A stretch of 64,000 bases of DNA from Phytohabitans houttuyneae (GTDB taxonomy: Bacteria > Actinomycetota > Actinomycetes > Mycobacteriales > Micromonosporaceae), in NCBI RefSeq assembly GCF_011764425.1, contig NZ_BLPF01000004.1, positions 248,001-312,000 of the forward strand. The letters are read 5' to 3'. Each line of letters opens with the position of its first letter. The stretch's first letter is position 1. The translations under genes and the position numbers were made by a program. Positions 1-8,651 of this stretch are shown piece by piece. Under the pieces are notes generated by a model, which saw only the letters and a program-made list of their open reading frames with translations, searched no databases and was not told where the DNA came from.

Positions 1-963
1 GTGCGATGGACAGCGTGGCGGCGAGGACCGCCGTCAGGATGGAAGCGGTGAATGCCCCCAGCCGCCTGGTGCGGCCTTTCGGTGGGCGGATGAGCACAGG
101 CGCACTCCTTCGGCGTGGATATTTGGCGTTTCTTCGTACTGTCCGCCTCATCCGGCCCCGTGGGAATGTTGAGGGCGGCATTCTGCCTGCGCGGCTGTTC
201 GTTTCGCTAAACGGCTTAACCAATTCGGTGACCGACTGTCCGCTATTTGACTCATGCGTCAAGGCCGCTTCGGTCGCCTTTCGGGGTAACTCATACTCTT
301 CTGGGACGCAACTCACCGAAAAAAGCATTGAGCGCATTCACCGGGCGCTCTCAGGCTTCGATCTTTGACGCCCGGGCTCGTTGACATTTATGCTTTCGCG
401 GTCGTTCGTTCGATCTTGTCGACGTTTGTGACCCTGGTGCCAAGGCGCTCACAAACGACGAGGTCGAAAGCGTCAACATCTACTGATCGCGTGCACACAC
501 TTTCGGCAGGTCTGTGCGCGTGGCACCGGCTCGGCGCGACGTCCGGCCACCGCCGCGCTCGGGATCACTGCCAAGGCCGCGGTGAGGTTGTCGCCGTAGT
601 CGGCAACGCAGCGGGCGGTGTGAAATCCGGGCATCGGCCCCGGCGTCCCCGTCGCAATGGCGGTGATCCCGGGCCGCACGTGGTGGGTCTGGTGGTGTGA
701 CGCCCGAGGTGCCCGACCTTACGGACAAACTCGGCGCACCGTGTGTCCGCCACCCAGCCGAGCGTGCCAGCCGATCATCCGTCGCCGCGTCAGATGATCG
801 GTCCGTAAGATGCGCTGATCCCTTCAGAGCATCGGTCGAGGTCGGCGAAGTTTGGATATAACCCTCGACACGGCACGTCCATGATCTGACACTATTGGCC
901 GTCCATCGCAACGTGAGAGCGGATACCGTACATCTTCGAGTTCGGACTGTCCTCGGTGCGGCG
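1..963. other. No supportable gene
   Basis: Frames are open on both strands here, but none combines a ribosome binding site, plausible codon use and a recognisable motif. I read them as chance openness of GC-rich DNA. There is no tRNA 5' half, so the intact tRNA-Lys expected to the left of the island is not here. Confidence 0.5.
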
Positions 964-1647
964 ATGAAAGGGGGCGTGGTGGGAGACCTCACGGTCCCGG
1001 TAGTACTAATTATCCTAGGCGGCGTCTGCCTATTGATCGCACTTTCAGGCGGCGGCTTTGGGGGCACGATCTCTATACCGACGTTGGGTACGGCTCCGCG
1101 CGTGGTTGCTGGCGTGTTGGCCTCAGTGTTGCTCGGCGGGGGGATCCTTCTTTATGTCTGGGAGAAGCGCAAGGACGATCCGCGGCCGGACCCGACGCCC
1201 ACGCAGTCGATCGCACCCTCGGTACACCCCACACCATCGAAATCCCCATCCGTTTCGGAAACGCCTAGCCACGAACCAGTAAGATACGACAAAGACTTCG
1301 TCGTCCAATACATCGACAACACCGGGCACATCGACCTTGACGAGCCACGCTCATGGAATGGCGACATGGACGAAAATCAAGGCGTGGTCGACATAGCCGT
1401 AACGCCGGGCAAGGTTGCTTCGGAAAACTTCGCCAAAATCGCCCTGTCCGAAGCGGGTGGCAAGGCGGCATGCCTGGACGCTATCAGCCAGGAAGCACCG
1501 AAAGAGATCAGTATGGGCCAGGTGCAGGATGACGAAGGGTTCTGCGCGATTTCAGATCACGGGCTCGTAGCGTACGTAAAATTCCTCGATCTCGTGGCCG
1601 GCAACGGTGACCACGCAATAAGGATTCGTGTAACGGCGTACGGCTAA
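964..1647 (+). CDS. Membrane-anchored hypothetical protein
   Basis: About 227 residues. Two hydrophobic segments (roughly residues 11-30 and 48-67) are followed by a Pro/Ser/Thr-rich linker (about 75-105) and a C-terminal globular domain that would face outside, ending in RIRVTAYG. The ATG at 964 has a weak ribosome site; a GTG at 979 preceded by the GGGGG at 970-974 is an equally good start. No family is recognised. It resembles the other small anchored proteins that follow (1901, 3050, 4247): same strand, an anchor, then one extracellular domain. Confidence 0.6.
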   Translation: MKGGVVGDLTVPVVLIILGGVCLLIALSGGGFGGTISIPTLGTAPRVVAGVLASVLLGGGILLYVWEKRKDDPRPDPTPTQSIAPSVHPTPSKSPSVSETPSHEPVRYDKDFVVQYIDNTGHIDLDEPRSWNGDMDENQGVVDIAVTPGKVASENFAKIALSEAGGKAACLDAISQEAPKEISMGQVQDDEGFCAISDHGLVAYVKFLDLVAGNGDHAIRIRVTAYG

Positions 1648-1900
1648 CGTCTGCGCGAACTGGTGCGATGGCTAGGCGCAACCATGCAAGATCAGCCGTG
1701 CGGCGGCACCCCCGATTGGGCCGAGGTCGGGCAGGCAGTCGAATCGGTGTTGAATGTCGTACGCCAAGGGGCCACCAGTGACGATCACGAGCGACGCATT
1801 GTGACTTGAACTTGACCGCTACGTTGAGGTCGGACGACAGGAGGCAGCTCGCTGGCAAATGATCAGCAACCTGTTGAGCCCAAGGGAGGAGAAGACAACG

Positions 1901-3043
1901 ATGGTCCCTGGCACCGTGCTCCACTCGTGCGCGGGACTACGCACGGGTATCGCTTGCCGAGGTCTCCTCTTGTCGGCATTCGTGTTGATCTTCATCGCGG
2001 CATGCGGTTCGGATAAGCCGAACACCAGCCCGGCGCCGGGGAGTTCGGGCGTCGTGCAAGCGCCTAGCTCTGGCCAGAGCCCTCCACCATCCGGCGAGCC
2101 GACTGGCCCAACCCCCACGGGATCCGCTTCGACGCCACCTACTACTGCAACCCCTCCGAGCGCCGCGTTTTCTGGCGCGATCTTCTACCCCCAGGGCGGA
2201 TCGTTCCGCAATCAACACCTGCGGATAAACGGTAATGTCTCCCTGCCGCTCAAGAGTGGCCAGTCTCTTGTGCTGCGCATCGAGCCCGCGAACGCCAAGG
2301 CGGTAGAGGCGAGGCTGGCACCTAACCCGGATTTGGCTTGGTCCTTCACGTACAAGGGTGGCACCGGCGGGAGACACACCGTCAAGCTGATCCTGAACAG
2401 CGGAAGCCGCCGCACGCTCGACACGACCAGCTACACGATGGCGGCGCCGCCACCCCCGCCGACGATGCGGGGAAACATCTTCTACCCCGACGGCCAGACA
2501 CTGCCTAACCAGCACGTCGGCATCAACGGCAACATCACCCTGCCGCTCAAGAGTGGCCAGTCACTTCTGCTGCGCATCGAGCCCGCGAACGCCAAGGCGG
2601 TAGAGGCGAGGCTGGCACCTAACCCGGATTTGGCTTGGTCCTTCACGTACAAGGGTGGCACCGGCGGGAGACACACCGTCAAGCTGATCCTGAACAGCGG
2701 AAGCCGCCGCACGCTCGACACGACCAGCTACACGATGGCGGCGCCGCCACCCCCGCCGACGATGCGGGGAAACATCTTCTACCCCGACGGCCAGACACTG
2801 CCTAACCAGCACGTCGGCATCAACGGCAACATCACCCTGCCGCTCAAGAGTGGCCAGTCACTTCTGCTGCGCATCGAAGCAGCCACCACCACACCCATCG
2901 AAAACACAATCACCGCCGGCGCCGACCTCACCTGGTCATGGACCTACACCGGCGGCACCAGCGGGGATCACCTCATCGCCCTGATACTGGTCGAAGGCGG
3001 CAAGCGCATCACTCTAGACACGACCCACTTTACGACGGGCTAG
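1901..3043 (+). CDS. Lipoprotein with three tandem beta-type repeats
   Basis: About 380 residues. The ATG at 1901 follows AAGGGAGGAG (1882-1891). A hydrophobic signal ends in a lipobox (FIAAC, Cys about residue 35), so export and lipidation at the membrane are predicted. A Pro/Ser/Thr linker follows, then three copies of a roughly 99-residue unit beginning with IFYP.G and containing INGN..LPLKSGQS and WSFTYKGGTGG. The pattern suggests an Ig-like sandwich, but no family is recognised. Repeat junctions are identical at DNA level, so the copy number probably varies. Confidence 0.75.
   Translation: MVPGTVLHSCAGLRTGIACRGLLLSAFVLIFIAACGSDKPNTSPAPGSSGVVQAPSSGQSPPPSGEPTGPTPTGSASTPPTTATPPSAAFSGAIFYPQGGSFRNQHLRINGNVSLPLKSGQSLVLRIEPANAKAVEARLAPNPDLAWSFTYKGGTGGRHTVKLILNSGSRRTLDTTSYTMAAPPPPPTMRGNIFYPDGQTLPNQHVGINGNITLPLKSGQSLLLRIEPANAKAVEARLAPNPDLAWSFTYKGGTGGRHTVKLILNSGSRRTLDTTSYTMAAPPPPPTMRGNIFYPDGQTLPNQHVGINGNITLPLKSGQSLLLRIEAATTTPIENTITAGADLTWSWTYTGGTSGDHLIALILVEGGKRITLDTTHFTTG
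2281..2874 (+). repeat. 297-bp in-frame tandem duplication
   Basis: Positions 2281-2577 and 2578-2874 read as identical, including third codon positions, and keep frame (99 codons). A more diverged half-copy precedes and another follows. Identity without silent changes points to a very recent duplication or ongoing unequal exchange within the lipoprotein gene. Confidence 0.9.
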
Positions 3044-3049
3044 CGGAGC

Positions 3050-3694
3050 ATGACTAAATCTGAGGATAGCCAAGGGTCCAAGTCTTCCCGGAGACGGCTT
3101 TGGCATCCTGGCCAAAGAGCTGCCATCTGGGCAGCGATCGTCGGTGCGATTGCTGCGGTTCTGGCGCTGCCACCTGCTTTCGGACTGCCGCCGTTTCGGA
3201 AATCCGACCCACCGACAACGAGCGCGCCCACCACACCTCATTTGACGCCAGTCCCTCCAGCCACCACAGGCGCCCCCGCTGCGGCTGGGGAGATTTCGTG
3301 TACGCTTGACCTCTCTCTTGAGAAGCTCAGCGGGGAACATGACTGCGCCAACGGCAATATGACTGTTCTCGCCAAGCCGGACAACGACCAGCCGCGGGCA
3401 AACGGATCGGATTCATTCTGGGCCGGAATGACATCCGGCTGGGAGATCCCGCCTATGTGGCGGATGATCGTTAGGTTCGCAGACGGAACAAGCGAGTCCC
3501 TCACAACGTCGGGCGGGTTCGGCCCAACTCATCCAAAGAATGACAAAGTAAACTCCATCACAATAGCCGTCCCAAACGCGGCAGTTGATCCGACGAAGCA
3601 CCTCATCTTGAAGAGCTGCTACGCAACCTGCGACGGTGACCCGATGGAGAAAACGGAATCCATTGACATATCAGTTCGGCCGGCACGCGGCTGA
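3050..3694 (+). CDS. Membrane-anchored hypothetical protein
   Basis: 214 residues. GGAG sits four bases before the ATG and the gene begins six bases after the lipoprotein stop, so the two are probably co-transcribed. A basic N-terminus, one transmembrane helix (about residues 22-45), a Pro/Thr-rich linker, then a C-terminal extracellular domain with four Cys (SCTLD, HDCANG, SCYATC) that could form disulfides. Function is not recognised. Confidence 0.65.
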   Translation: MTKSEDSQGSKSSRRRLWHPGQRAAIWAAIVGAIAAVLALPPAFGLPPFRKSDPPTTSAPTTPHLTPVPPATTGAPAAAGEISCTLDLSLEKLSGEHDCANGNMTVLAKPDNDQPRANGSDSFWAGMTSGWEIPPMWRMIVRFADGTSESLTTSGGFGPTHPKNDKVNSITIAVPNAAVDPTKHLILKSCYATCDGDPMEKTESIDISVRPARG

Positions 3695-4246
3695 TTTACC
3701 ATAAATGGCCGGGCTCAGCCTCGCCGGCCTCACGGTGCGCTGACGAGCGTCGACGTACGTACGTGGTCGACGAGCGCCGCGAACGTGTTGACCGTCCCGA
3801 CGGGCGGGTACGGTTTCTACTCGTGTGACATGGCGGCAAACAACGACTACCGACGAACCACGATAGGGCCAAGGTCGGGCGCCATAGCCTGGCCGGGACA
3901 GTTGAATCGGATGTTCCGGTTCGTAAAGGGAGCGCGGGCCCAACACATTCGTCGCGTCTGCCGGTCAAGCCAAGCCCTCGGCCAAGGTGTAAGCGCGCGC
4001 TTTTGCACCAGGGCGGATGTTTGCCGGACCCATCACACCTGTCGCCAGGCCAACCCATGGGCGTCAGTGATCCATAAGAAGATCAACGCCGACGACTTCT
4101 TCGTAGCCCGTTTCTCCGCCGCGTACTTCGCCCGAACCAGGACGCTCATGCTGGGACCACGACCCTTCGGAACACCACCTGACTGCGCAAGAGATCTAAC
4201 CGATGAGAGGACCGTGGAAGATAACTACCCCCAATAGGGTGATTGC
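3695..4246. other. Intergenic, no convincing gene
   Basis: A weak plus-strand open frame (3785-4237) lacks a ribosome site and a recognisable family and is not called. An inverted repeat CGTCGAC / GTCGACG (3748-3754 and 3766-3772, 11-base spacer) lies 54 bases past the preceding stop and may be a terminator or operator. Confidence 0.4.
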
Positions 4247-4837
4247 ATGAAGCCTCAATCCGCAGATACGGGGAAGCGTGCGCGGAAATTCTCGAACTTC
4301 CTGGGCAGTCGAGTATGGCAAGGTATCGGCGTCCTCGTGGCGATGCTCGGAATCATGATCACTTTGACGTGGTCCTCGATCACGCAGTGGATACGCGAAT
4401 GGCGCGACCCGATTTCCCGAGTCGCGGCGTCTATCGATAGCCCGAATGTGGACGGCATGGAGGTGCCTCACTGCTCCTCAGTATCGGGCACGGTCAGCGG
4501 GTTGTCCGCAGGCCACCTGCTATGGTTCGTCATCCAACAACCGAATCCGGAGCAGCAGCCGGGAGAGTTCTACCTGATCACACCGGTGCCTACAAAAGGC
4601 GATGGCCGATGGACTGTGACCAACGTGACCACCGGGGATGAGCCAGAAACAGGCCGACCCTTCTGGTTTCAGCTCTATGTCACCGACGAGAAGATCACCT
4701 CGCTGTTGAAGATGCAAGACTACTACGACGCGAACATGCCTGTGTTGCCGCGCGGGTTCCTCCGGCGCCTCGACGAACGCCAGGTACGCCGCGGGCAATA
4801 TACCCAGGAAGACTGCGGGGTGCCACGAGTCAGCTGA
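4247..4837 (+). CDS. Single-pass membrane protein, extracellular domain
   Basis: 196 residues. A short basic N-terminus and one transmembrane helix (about residues 24-44) precede an outward-facing domain containing VSGTVSGLSAGHLLWFVI and GDGRWTVTNV, a pattern of alternating beta strands seen in anchored actinobacterial surface proteins. It is the last of four similar anchored proteins on this strand and converges on the retron. No function can be assigned. Confidence 0.55.
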   Translation: MKPQSADTGKRARKFSNFLGSRVWQGIGVLVAMLGIMITLTWSSITQWIREWRDPISRVAASIDSPNVDGMEVPHCSSVSGTVSGLSAGHLLWFVIQQPNPEQQPGEFYLITPVPTKGDGRWTVTNVTTGDEPETGRPFWFQLYVTDEKITSLLKMQDYYDANMPVLPRGFLRRLDERQVRRGQYTQEDCGVPRVS

Positions 4838-4974
4838 CGACCGAGGCCCGACGGCTGAGGTTGACCGACGGTGGTCGCGTTCGCGCTGGCGACGCCACAG
4901 GGGTTCAAGGTCGTGGCATTCGTCGTGCACGTGATCTTGTTTGTCCGGACGCCGGTAGTGTGAGCTGGCAGCTC

Positions 4975-6204
4975 CTACAGAGCGTCCCACGGTGTTGCGG
5001 CGACCGTGTAGGCGGCAGTGGTTCCGTCGTCTCGCTGTCGGTATACGTCGGAGATCTCGAACGCTCCGAGCGCGGAGGCATCGCGTAGGAGGGTACGGCG
5101 CCATCGCGTGCGCAAGTCGTCCGTCCAGGCGGGGTCAACGTCCGAAGCGAACGCGAGTAGGCCGTCGACATGGCGGGCCAGTCCCAACACCGATGTGAAG
5201 CCTCTCGAAAGTTGGTGCTCTCGCAAGCCGAACTTCTCCGCCGCGTGTACGTGTGTGGCGATTCTGGATCTCATTTCGCTCGGCAGTCTCACCTTGTCGC
5301 CGTCAACGAGAAGGCCGAGGACGATGCGTCGCGCGCCGGGTGGCGTCAGACGGGTCTTCTTGTCGTGGGCCGCGAATCCGCAGGCAGCGATCTCGTGTCT
5401 GGCCTTGTGCATCAGCGATGCCGCCGCGCGGCGGTCGAAGGCTCCAGCGCTGGAGAAAACGATGTCGTCGGCGTACCGCGTGTAGACCAGCCGATGCGCT
5501 GAGCCGAGCGCGGCGAGCGCTTCGTCCAGCGGCCGGACTGCGAGGTTCGCTATAGCGCCGCTGGTCGGAGCACCCTGGGGAACGAACCCGATCGCGTCCG
5601 CGGAGTAGGTAGGGATGACCGAGTGCCGGTGATTCCGGACCTGGAAACGCGTGGGATGCGGAAATCCGTCCCATGCTCGGCGGGTGCACAGCCGGGCTAG
5701 CTCGAGAGCCAGCAGGGGTGCGTAGCCGAGGTCGGCGAAGACCTTGAAGACCTGGCGCTCGTCGATCGTGTGGAAGAAGTTGTGCAGGTCCATCTTGACC
5801 AGCCAGCGCGCCCCGAGATGCTGCTCAGCGCACATCCGGATCGATACGCCGCGCCGGTAGGCGTAGCTGGCCGGATGCGGCGTCACGTGGTCCAGAATCC
5901 TCGCGAGGATCCATCGCTGCACGTCCATAAGCAACGGGCTGGGCGAGGAGATGAGCCGCGGGTTCTTGCCGGCGCGCCGGTTGATCGCAAAGGCGTGGTA
6001 GGGGTCGATAGACCTTTCGACGACCTTCCGGAGGTACGGGTACGGCGCGCCGCTTCGCCATGCGAGGTGGCCCAGCGTCAACACCACAGCGACGCCATGA
6101 GCGAGCAGCCGCGCGGAGGCCATCTCGACCCTGTCGATGACCTCGTTGGACAGGCCGCGCCGCCGTCCTTCCCGACGGTAAAGGTGAGGGGAGTCGGTGC
6201 GCAT
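4975..6204 (-). CDS. Retron-type reverse transcriptase
   Basis: 409 residues, a normal size for retron enzymes. It should copy part of its own msr-msd RNA into branched msDNA. Visible motifs in order: a retron domain-X element in the form CAEQH (about 125-129, usual pattern NAxxH), motif A KMDLHNFF (Asp139), motif B QGAPTSG (210-216), catalytic YADD (244-247), and VLGLLVDG in the place of the retron VTG motif. Its first codons (MRTDSPH) are written in the a2 arm of the RNA. It is downstream of a PRTase-like effector on the same strand with the RNA between them. Group II intron maturase is less likely, because no intron domains or X-thumb-endonuclease extension are seen. Confidence 0.9.
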   Translation of the reverse strand: MRTDSPHLYRREGRRRGLSNEVIDRVEMASARLLAHGVAVVLTLGHLAWRSGAPYPYLRKVVERSIDPYHAFAINRRAGKNPRLISSPSPLLMDVQRWILARILDHVTPHPASYAYRRGVSIRMCAEQHLGARWLVKMDLHNFFHTIDERQVFKVFADLGYAPLLALELARLCTRRAWDGFPHPTRFQVRNHRHSVIPTYSADAIGFVPQGAPTSGAIANLAVRPLDEALAALGSAHRLVYTRYADDIVFSSAGAFDRRAAASLMHKARHEIAACGFAAHDKKTRLTPPGARRIVLGLLVDGDKVRLPSEMRSRIATHVHAAEKFGLREHQLSRGFTSVLGLARHVDGLLAFASDVDPAWTDDLRTRWRRTLLRDASALGAFEISDVYRQRDDGTTAAYTVAATPWDAL

Positions 6205-6384
6205 CTACCTTCGATTCTCCGCCCGGCAGGGCCGAGTGGCGTGACGCCGAGGCCCCGAGGGACCAGGCACGCCACTCGTTCCAGGCGCTTGCGCGGGCTT
6301 GACCAACGCCGGCGCCAACGGCGCCGGCTAGCTGTGTCGGGGCCAACGGCCCCGACGGTATCTAGATCGCACCGACTCCCCTCA
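6185..6384 (-). ncRNA. Retron msr-msd RNA
   Basis: Delimited by a perfect 17-bp inverted pair, a1 at 6368-6384 and a2 at 6185-6201. Reading 5' to 3' on the minus strand: a1; a short single strand with one G (position 6362) suited to be the branch base; hairpin GTCGGGGCC-GTT-GGCCCCGAC (6336-6356); hairpin GCCGGCGCC-GTT-GGCGCCGGC (6308-6328), both with 9-bp stems and the same GTT loop; then the msd stem GAGTGGCGTG / CACGCCACTC (6234-6243 with 6268-6277); then a2. The a1 arm lies inside the end of the effector gene and a2 inside the start of the reverse transcriptase gene. Exact branch point and msd ends are inferred. Confidence 0.85.
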
Positions 6385-7582
6385 ATGATGAAGGGTAGTA
6401 GGGATCATCGTTGGGGCTCAAGCGCGAGCGAACCCGCCGGACCTTCGACTTCCCTGCGCGAAGCGCCTCGTGTCCCTCGTCGGTGAGCCGGCGGCGATCA
6501 TCGATCATGTGGAGGCGCCGGGCGGTCGCCAGCAAGAACTGGAGCTCGAAGATCTTCAGCTGCAGCACAGCCATCAGCCAGTCGTCCGTACGCGGTGGGC
6601 GGCTCAGCGCCGCCAAGACAAGAAGCAAGCGCTGCGCGTTGCGCCAGTCCTTGAAGCGCCCCGAACCCAGTTCAGGGTGCCTCAGAGCCTCCGCGATTCC
6701 GTCGAGGTCCGGGGGCGTTCGGTGCCCGGCTAGCGTTTCTTGTTGTTCCGGAGTCAACCGGCGATGCCCTCGGGCGAAGAAGCCCACCCATGGTCGTCCC
6801 AAGGGCTCGCCTGCCCACAAGATGTGGGGCAGGGTGTTCGGCAGCGTATGGCCGATGATCAGCAGTGATTCGCTGCGCTTGTAGCCGAGCTCGAGGGACC
6901 TCTTGACGGCGTACCGGCTGGCGAACCGAAGGCAGAGGTCACGGACTTCGTCGCGTTGTGCGCGAGTCCAGTGCGCGGTGCCGAAGTCCTCGCCGACCTC
7001 GACGTATCGGAGGTCGTCCGCAAGCCGGTGGCGACGGACCGCGAATGCCCCTGGCCGTGAGCAGGCGTAGGTGACGATCACGAACCGGATCAGCCCGTAG
7101 GATCGCCAGCTTCGGATGGACGGGTTCTGCCACCATTTGTCGAGATAGGCCGTGATGGTGCTGGAGGAGGCGATGTTGTCGTCGACCAGCACGATCGTGC
7201 GTACCCGCCGCTCCCGCAGTTCCTCCAGCGTCGGCGAGGCGATCACCGATCCCAGATACCGCAGGGTCTTGGACACCTCGCTGACGATGTTCGCGGCGAT
7301 GTACTCACTGCCGTCCAGCCGACCGTAGGGCCGGTCCGGGAACGGCTCGGTGTAGGTCAGCTTCTCGTCCACGGGGCGCACCGGATAGAACGCGACCGGG
7401 CCCGCCTCAAAGGTTTCCTTCGCTACGTCGCGCATCAGCTGCTTCACGCCGGCGCGGTACTCGTCAGACGAGACGAACCGCAGAGCATCGAGGAGCCGGA
7501 TAGCTGCAGGTCGATAACTGGGCGGGAAGTTTTCCAGCCAATGCCGTCCCTCTCGTGTTTCGCTGAGGCGAACGGCCGTCAC
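6362..7582 (-). CDS. Retron effector: PRTase-like with winged helix
   Basis: 406 residues, GTG start with GAAGGTAG about 12 bases upstream. The core has a phosphoribosyltransferase signature, IVLVDDNIASSSTI (130-143), the PRPP-loop pattern with two acidic residues and a small-residue run. The C-terminal third looks like a winged helix (LTDEGHEALRAGK). A PRTase plus DNA-binding tail next to a retron reverse transcriptase is the arrangement of type III retrons in the published scheme. The expected role is an abortive-infection effector held in check by the msDNA-RT complex and released by phage triggers. The toxic activity itself is inferred. Confidence 0.8.
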   Translation of the reverse strand: MTAVRLSETREGRHWLENFPPSYRPAAIRLLDALRFVSSDEYRAGVKQLMRDVAKETFEAGPVAFYPVRPVDEKLTYTEPFPDRPYGRLDGSEYIAANIVSEVSKTLRYLGSVIASPTLEELRERRVRTIVLVDDNIASSSTITAYLDKWWQNPSIRSWRSYGLIRFVIVTYACSRPGAFAVRRHRLADDLRYVEVGEDFGTAHWTRAQRDEVRDLCLRFASRYAVKRSLELGYKRSESLLIIGHTLPNTLPHILWAGEPLGRPWVGFFARGHRRLTPEQQETLAGHRTPPDLDGIAEALRHPELGSGRFKDWRNAQRLLLVLAALSRPPRTDDWLMAVLQLKIFELQFLLATARRLHMIDDRRRLTDEGHEALRAGKSKVRRVRSRLSPNDDPYYPSSLRGVGAI

Positions 7583-7648
7583 GCGGCCAGGCTACCTTCG
7601 TCACTGGGCCAAGTCACTGAGCCATTCCGCGCAACGTACAACGAGATG

Positions 7649-7684
7649 TCCGCGGGTTCGGGGTTCGAGTCCCTGGCGGCGCAC
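7649..7684 (+). repeat. tRNA-Lys 3' fragment, attachment-site copy
   Basis: A 36-bp sequence identical to 15260-15295. It contains a T arm (CGGGG-TTCGAGT-CCCTG), the 3' acceptor strand GCGGCGC and discriminator A; here CCA follows directly. No tRNA 5' half lies upstream, so it is an att remnant, not a tRNA gene. It should be the junction between the retron-bearing segment and the next integrated segment. Confidence 0.8.
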
Positions 7685-8037
7685 CATCTGCGAGCAGGTC
7701 GTATAGACGCTTGATTATGCGGTTTTGATCTTGGCGGGGTCGGTGTGGGGCCACCGTTAGAGGGCACGCGGCACGGCATTGACCAGCGGCGCGACATAGC
7801 CAGGCATGCACGGCAGCGGATTCACCCGGGATGTTCGTCGCCAGGCTGTGTGCAGACGTGCAGCTCAGCACACCTTCAACCGCCCCGGTACTGGCCGGCT
7901 TGGCGGATCCCGCAAGGCGCGAAGGTGTCCATGTCGGGTGAATCAGGCCCCGCCTTCATGAATCACCGGCGTGGCCTGGGTCCCGGAGGTGACCGGCCCA
8001 AGTCGCCTCGGGTCGCTGTAACTCAAGGAGGTCTGCC
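7685..8037. other. Junction DNA without a gene
   Basis: Between the att copy and the integrase scar no reading frame has recognisable content. AAGGAGG (8026-8032) just before 8038 is the ribosome site of the scarred integrase. Confidence 0.4.
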
Positions 8038-8205
8038 ATGACCACCGCCGTGATCGCCGGTGCCAGCGACGTCAACGTCAACGTGTTCGCCCGCTGCGGC
8101 TGCGTCGCCCCGATACCCGGTGTCCGGCTGGGCCGGCGCTGCCCGCAAGTGGGCCGGCCTGGTCGCGCAGCTGATACTTTCGCCGTCCAGTTGACCCTGC
8201 CAGGG
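8038..8205 (+). pseudogene. Integrase N-terminal fragment
   Basis: The ATG at 8038 follows a strong AAGGAGG. The product has RCGCVAPIPGVRLGRRCPQVG and then TFAVQLTLPGSRRR, the N-terminal arm pattern of pSAM2-type actinobacterial tyrosine recombinases (RCGC, then RCP.L, then a beta-strand arm). Similarity stops after about 60 residues at the point where a C-terminal integrase piece begins on the opposite strand. It lies 350 bases inside the att copy, where an integrase is expected. Confidence 0.65.
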
Positions 8206-8560
8206 TCGCGGCGCCGTGGCGCAGGTCATGCGTGCCGCACTGCGGGAGGCTGGACGCGACGACCGGGCGGCGAAACCGGCGGATGATCCAGTCCCGGGTG
8301 CAGTGGTATGCCCGTGGGCGGTGGTGAGCACGTAGCCGGACTCGCGCCTCGCCTCGTCTTCGCATCCCGTTCGACACGCCGGCGGTGCGGGGGCGTGCAG
8401 CAACCGGACGGTGGTGCGGTCCAGGGGATGCTGCGGCGGCTCGCCGGGGTCTGGGCGGTCGACGGTTACGGCGGGGCCGAGCGCGAGGCGCTGCTGATCG
8501 ATCACGATGCTTCGTTGCTCCAGATAGACGCCGCACCAGCACAGCCCGGCCGCTTCACCA
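8206..8560 (-). pseudogene. Integrase C-terminal fragment, inverted
   Basis: Minus-strand reading gives VRLL, then SGYVLTTAHG, then (after a frame change) DWIIRRFRR and HDLRHGAATLA, which is box II of tyrosine recombinases with catalytic H-x-x-R. The tyrosine-bearing end is missing, since the fragment runs into the oppositely oriented N-terminal piece at about 8205. Together they look like one integrase broken by deletion and inversion, leaving this segment without its own recombinase. Confidence 0.65.
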
Positions 8561-8651
8561 TGGCGCGGGCCGCACTACCTGGCCAGCCGCGCCTCAAGCC
8601 GCACAACCCCGTGTCCAAGGTCAGGAGGCGAGTCCGGTCTGCTTGCCGGGC

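Noticed and set aside
6-1067. Frames at the left edge on both strands
   Set aside because: No motif or initiation signal; the 480-1067 minus frame also overlaps the gene at 964.
3785-4237. 150-codon frame between membrane protein genes
   Set aside because: No ribosome site, no recognisable domain; a similar frame is open on the other strand.
4975-6204. Group II intron or diversity-generating RT
   Set aside because: No intron RNA domains, no template/variable repeat pair; the msr-msd RNA and PRTase neighbour fit a retron.
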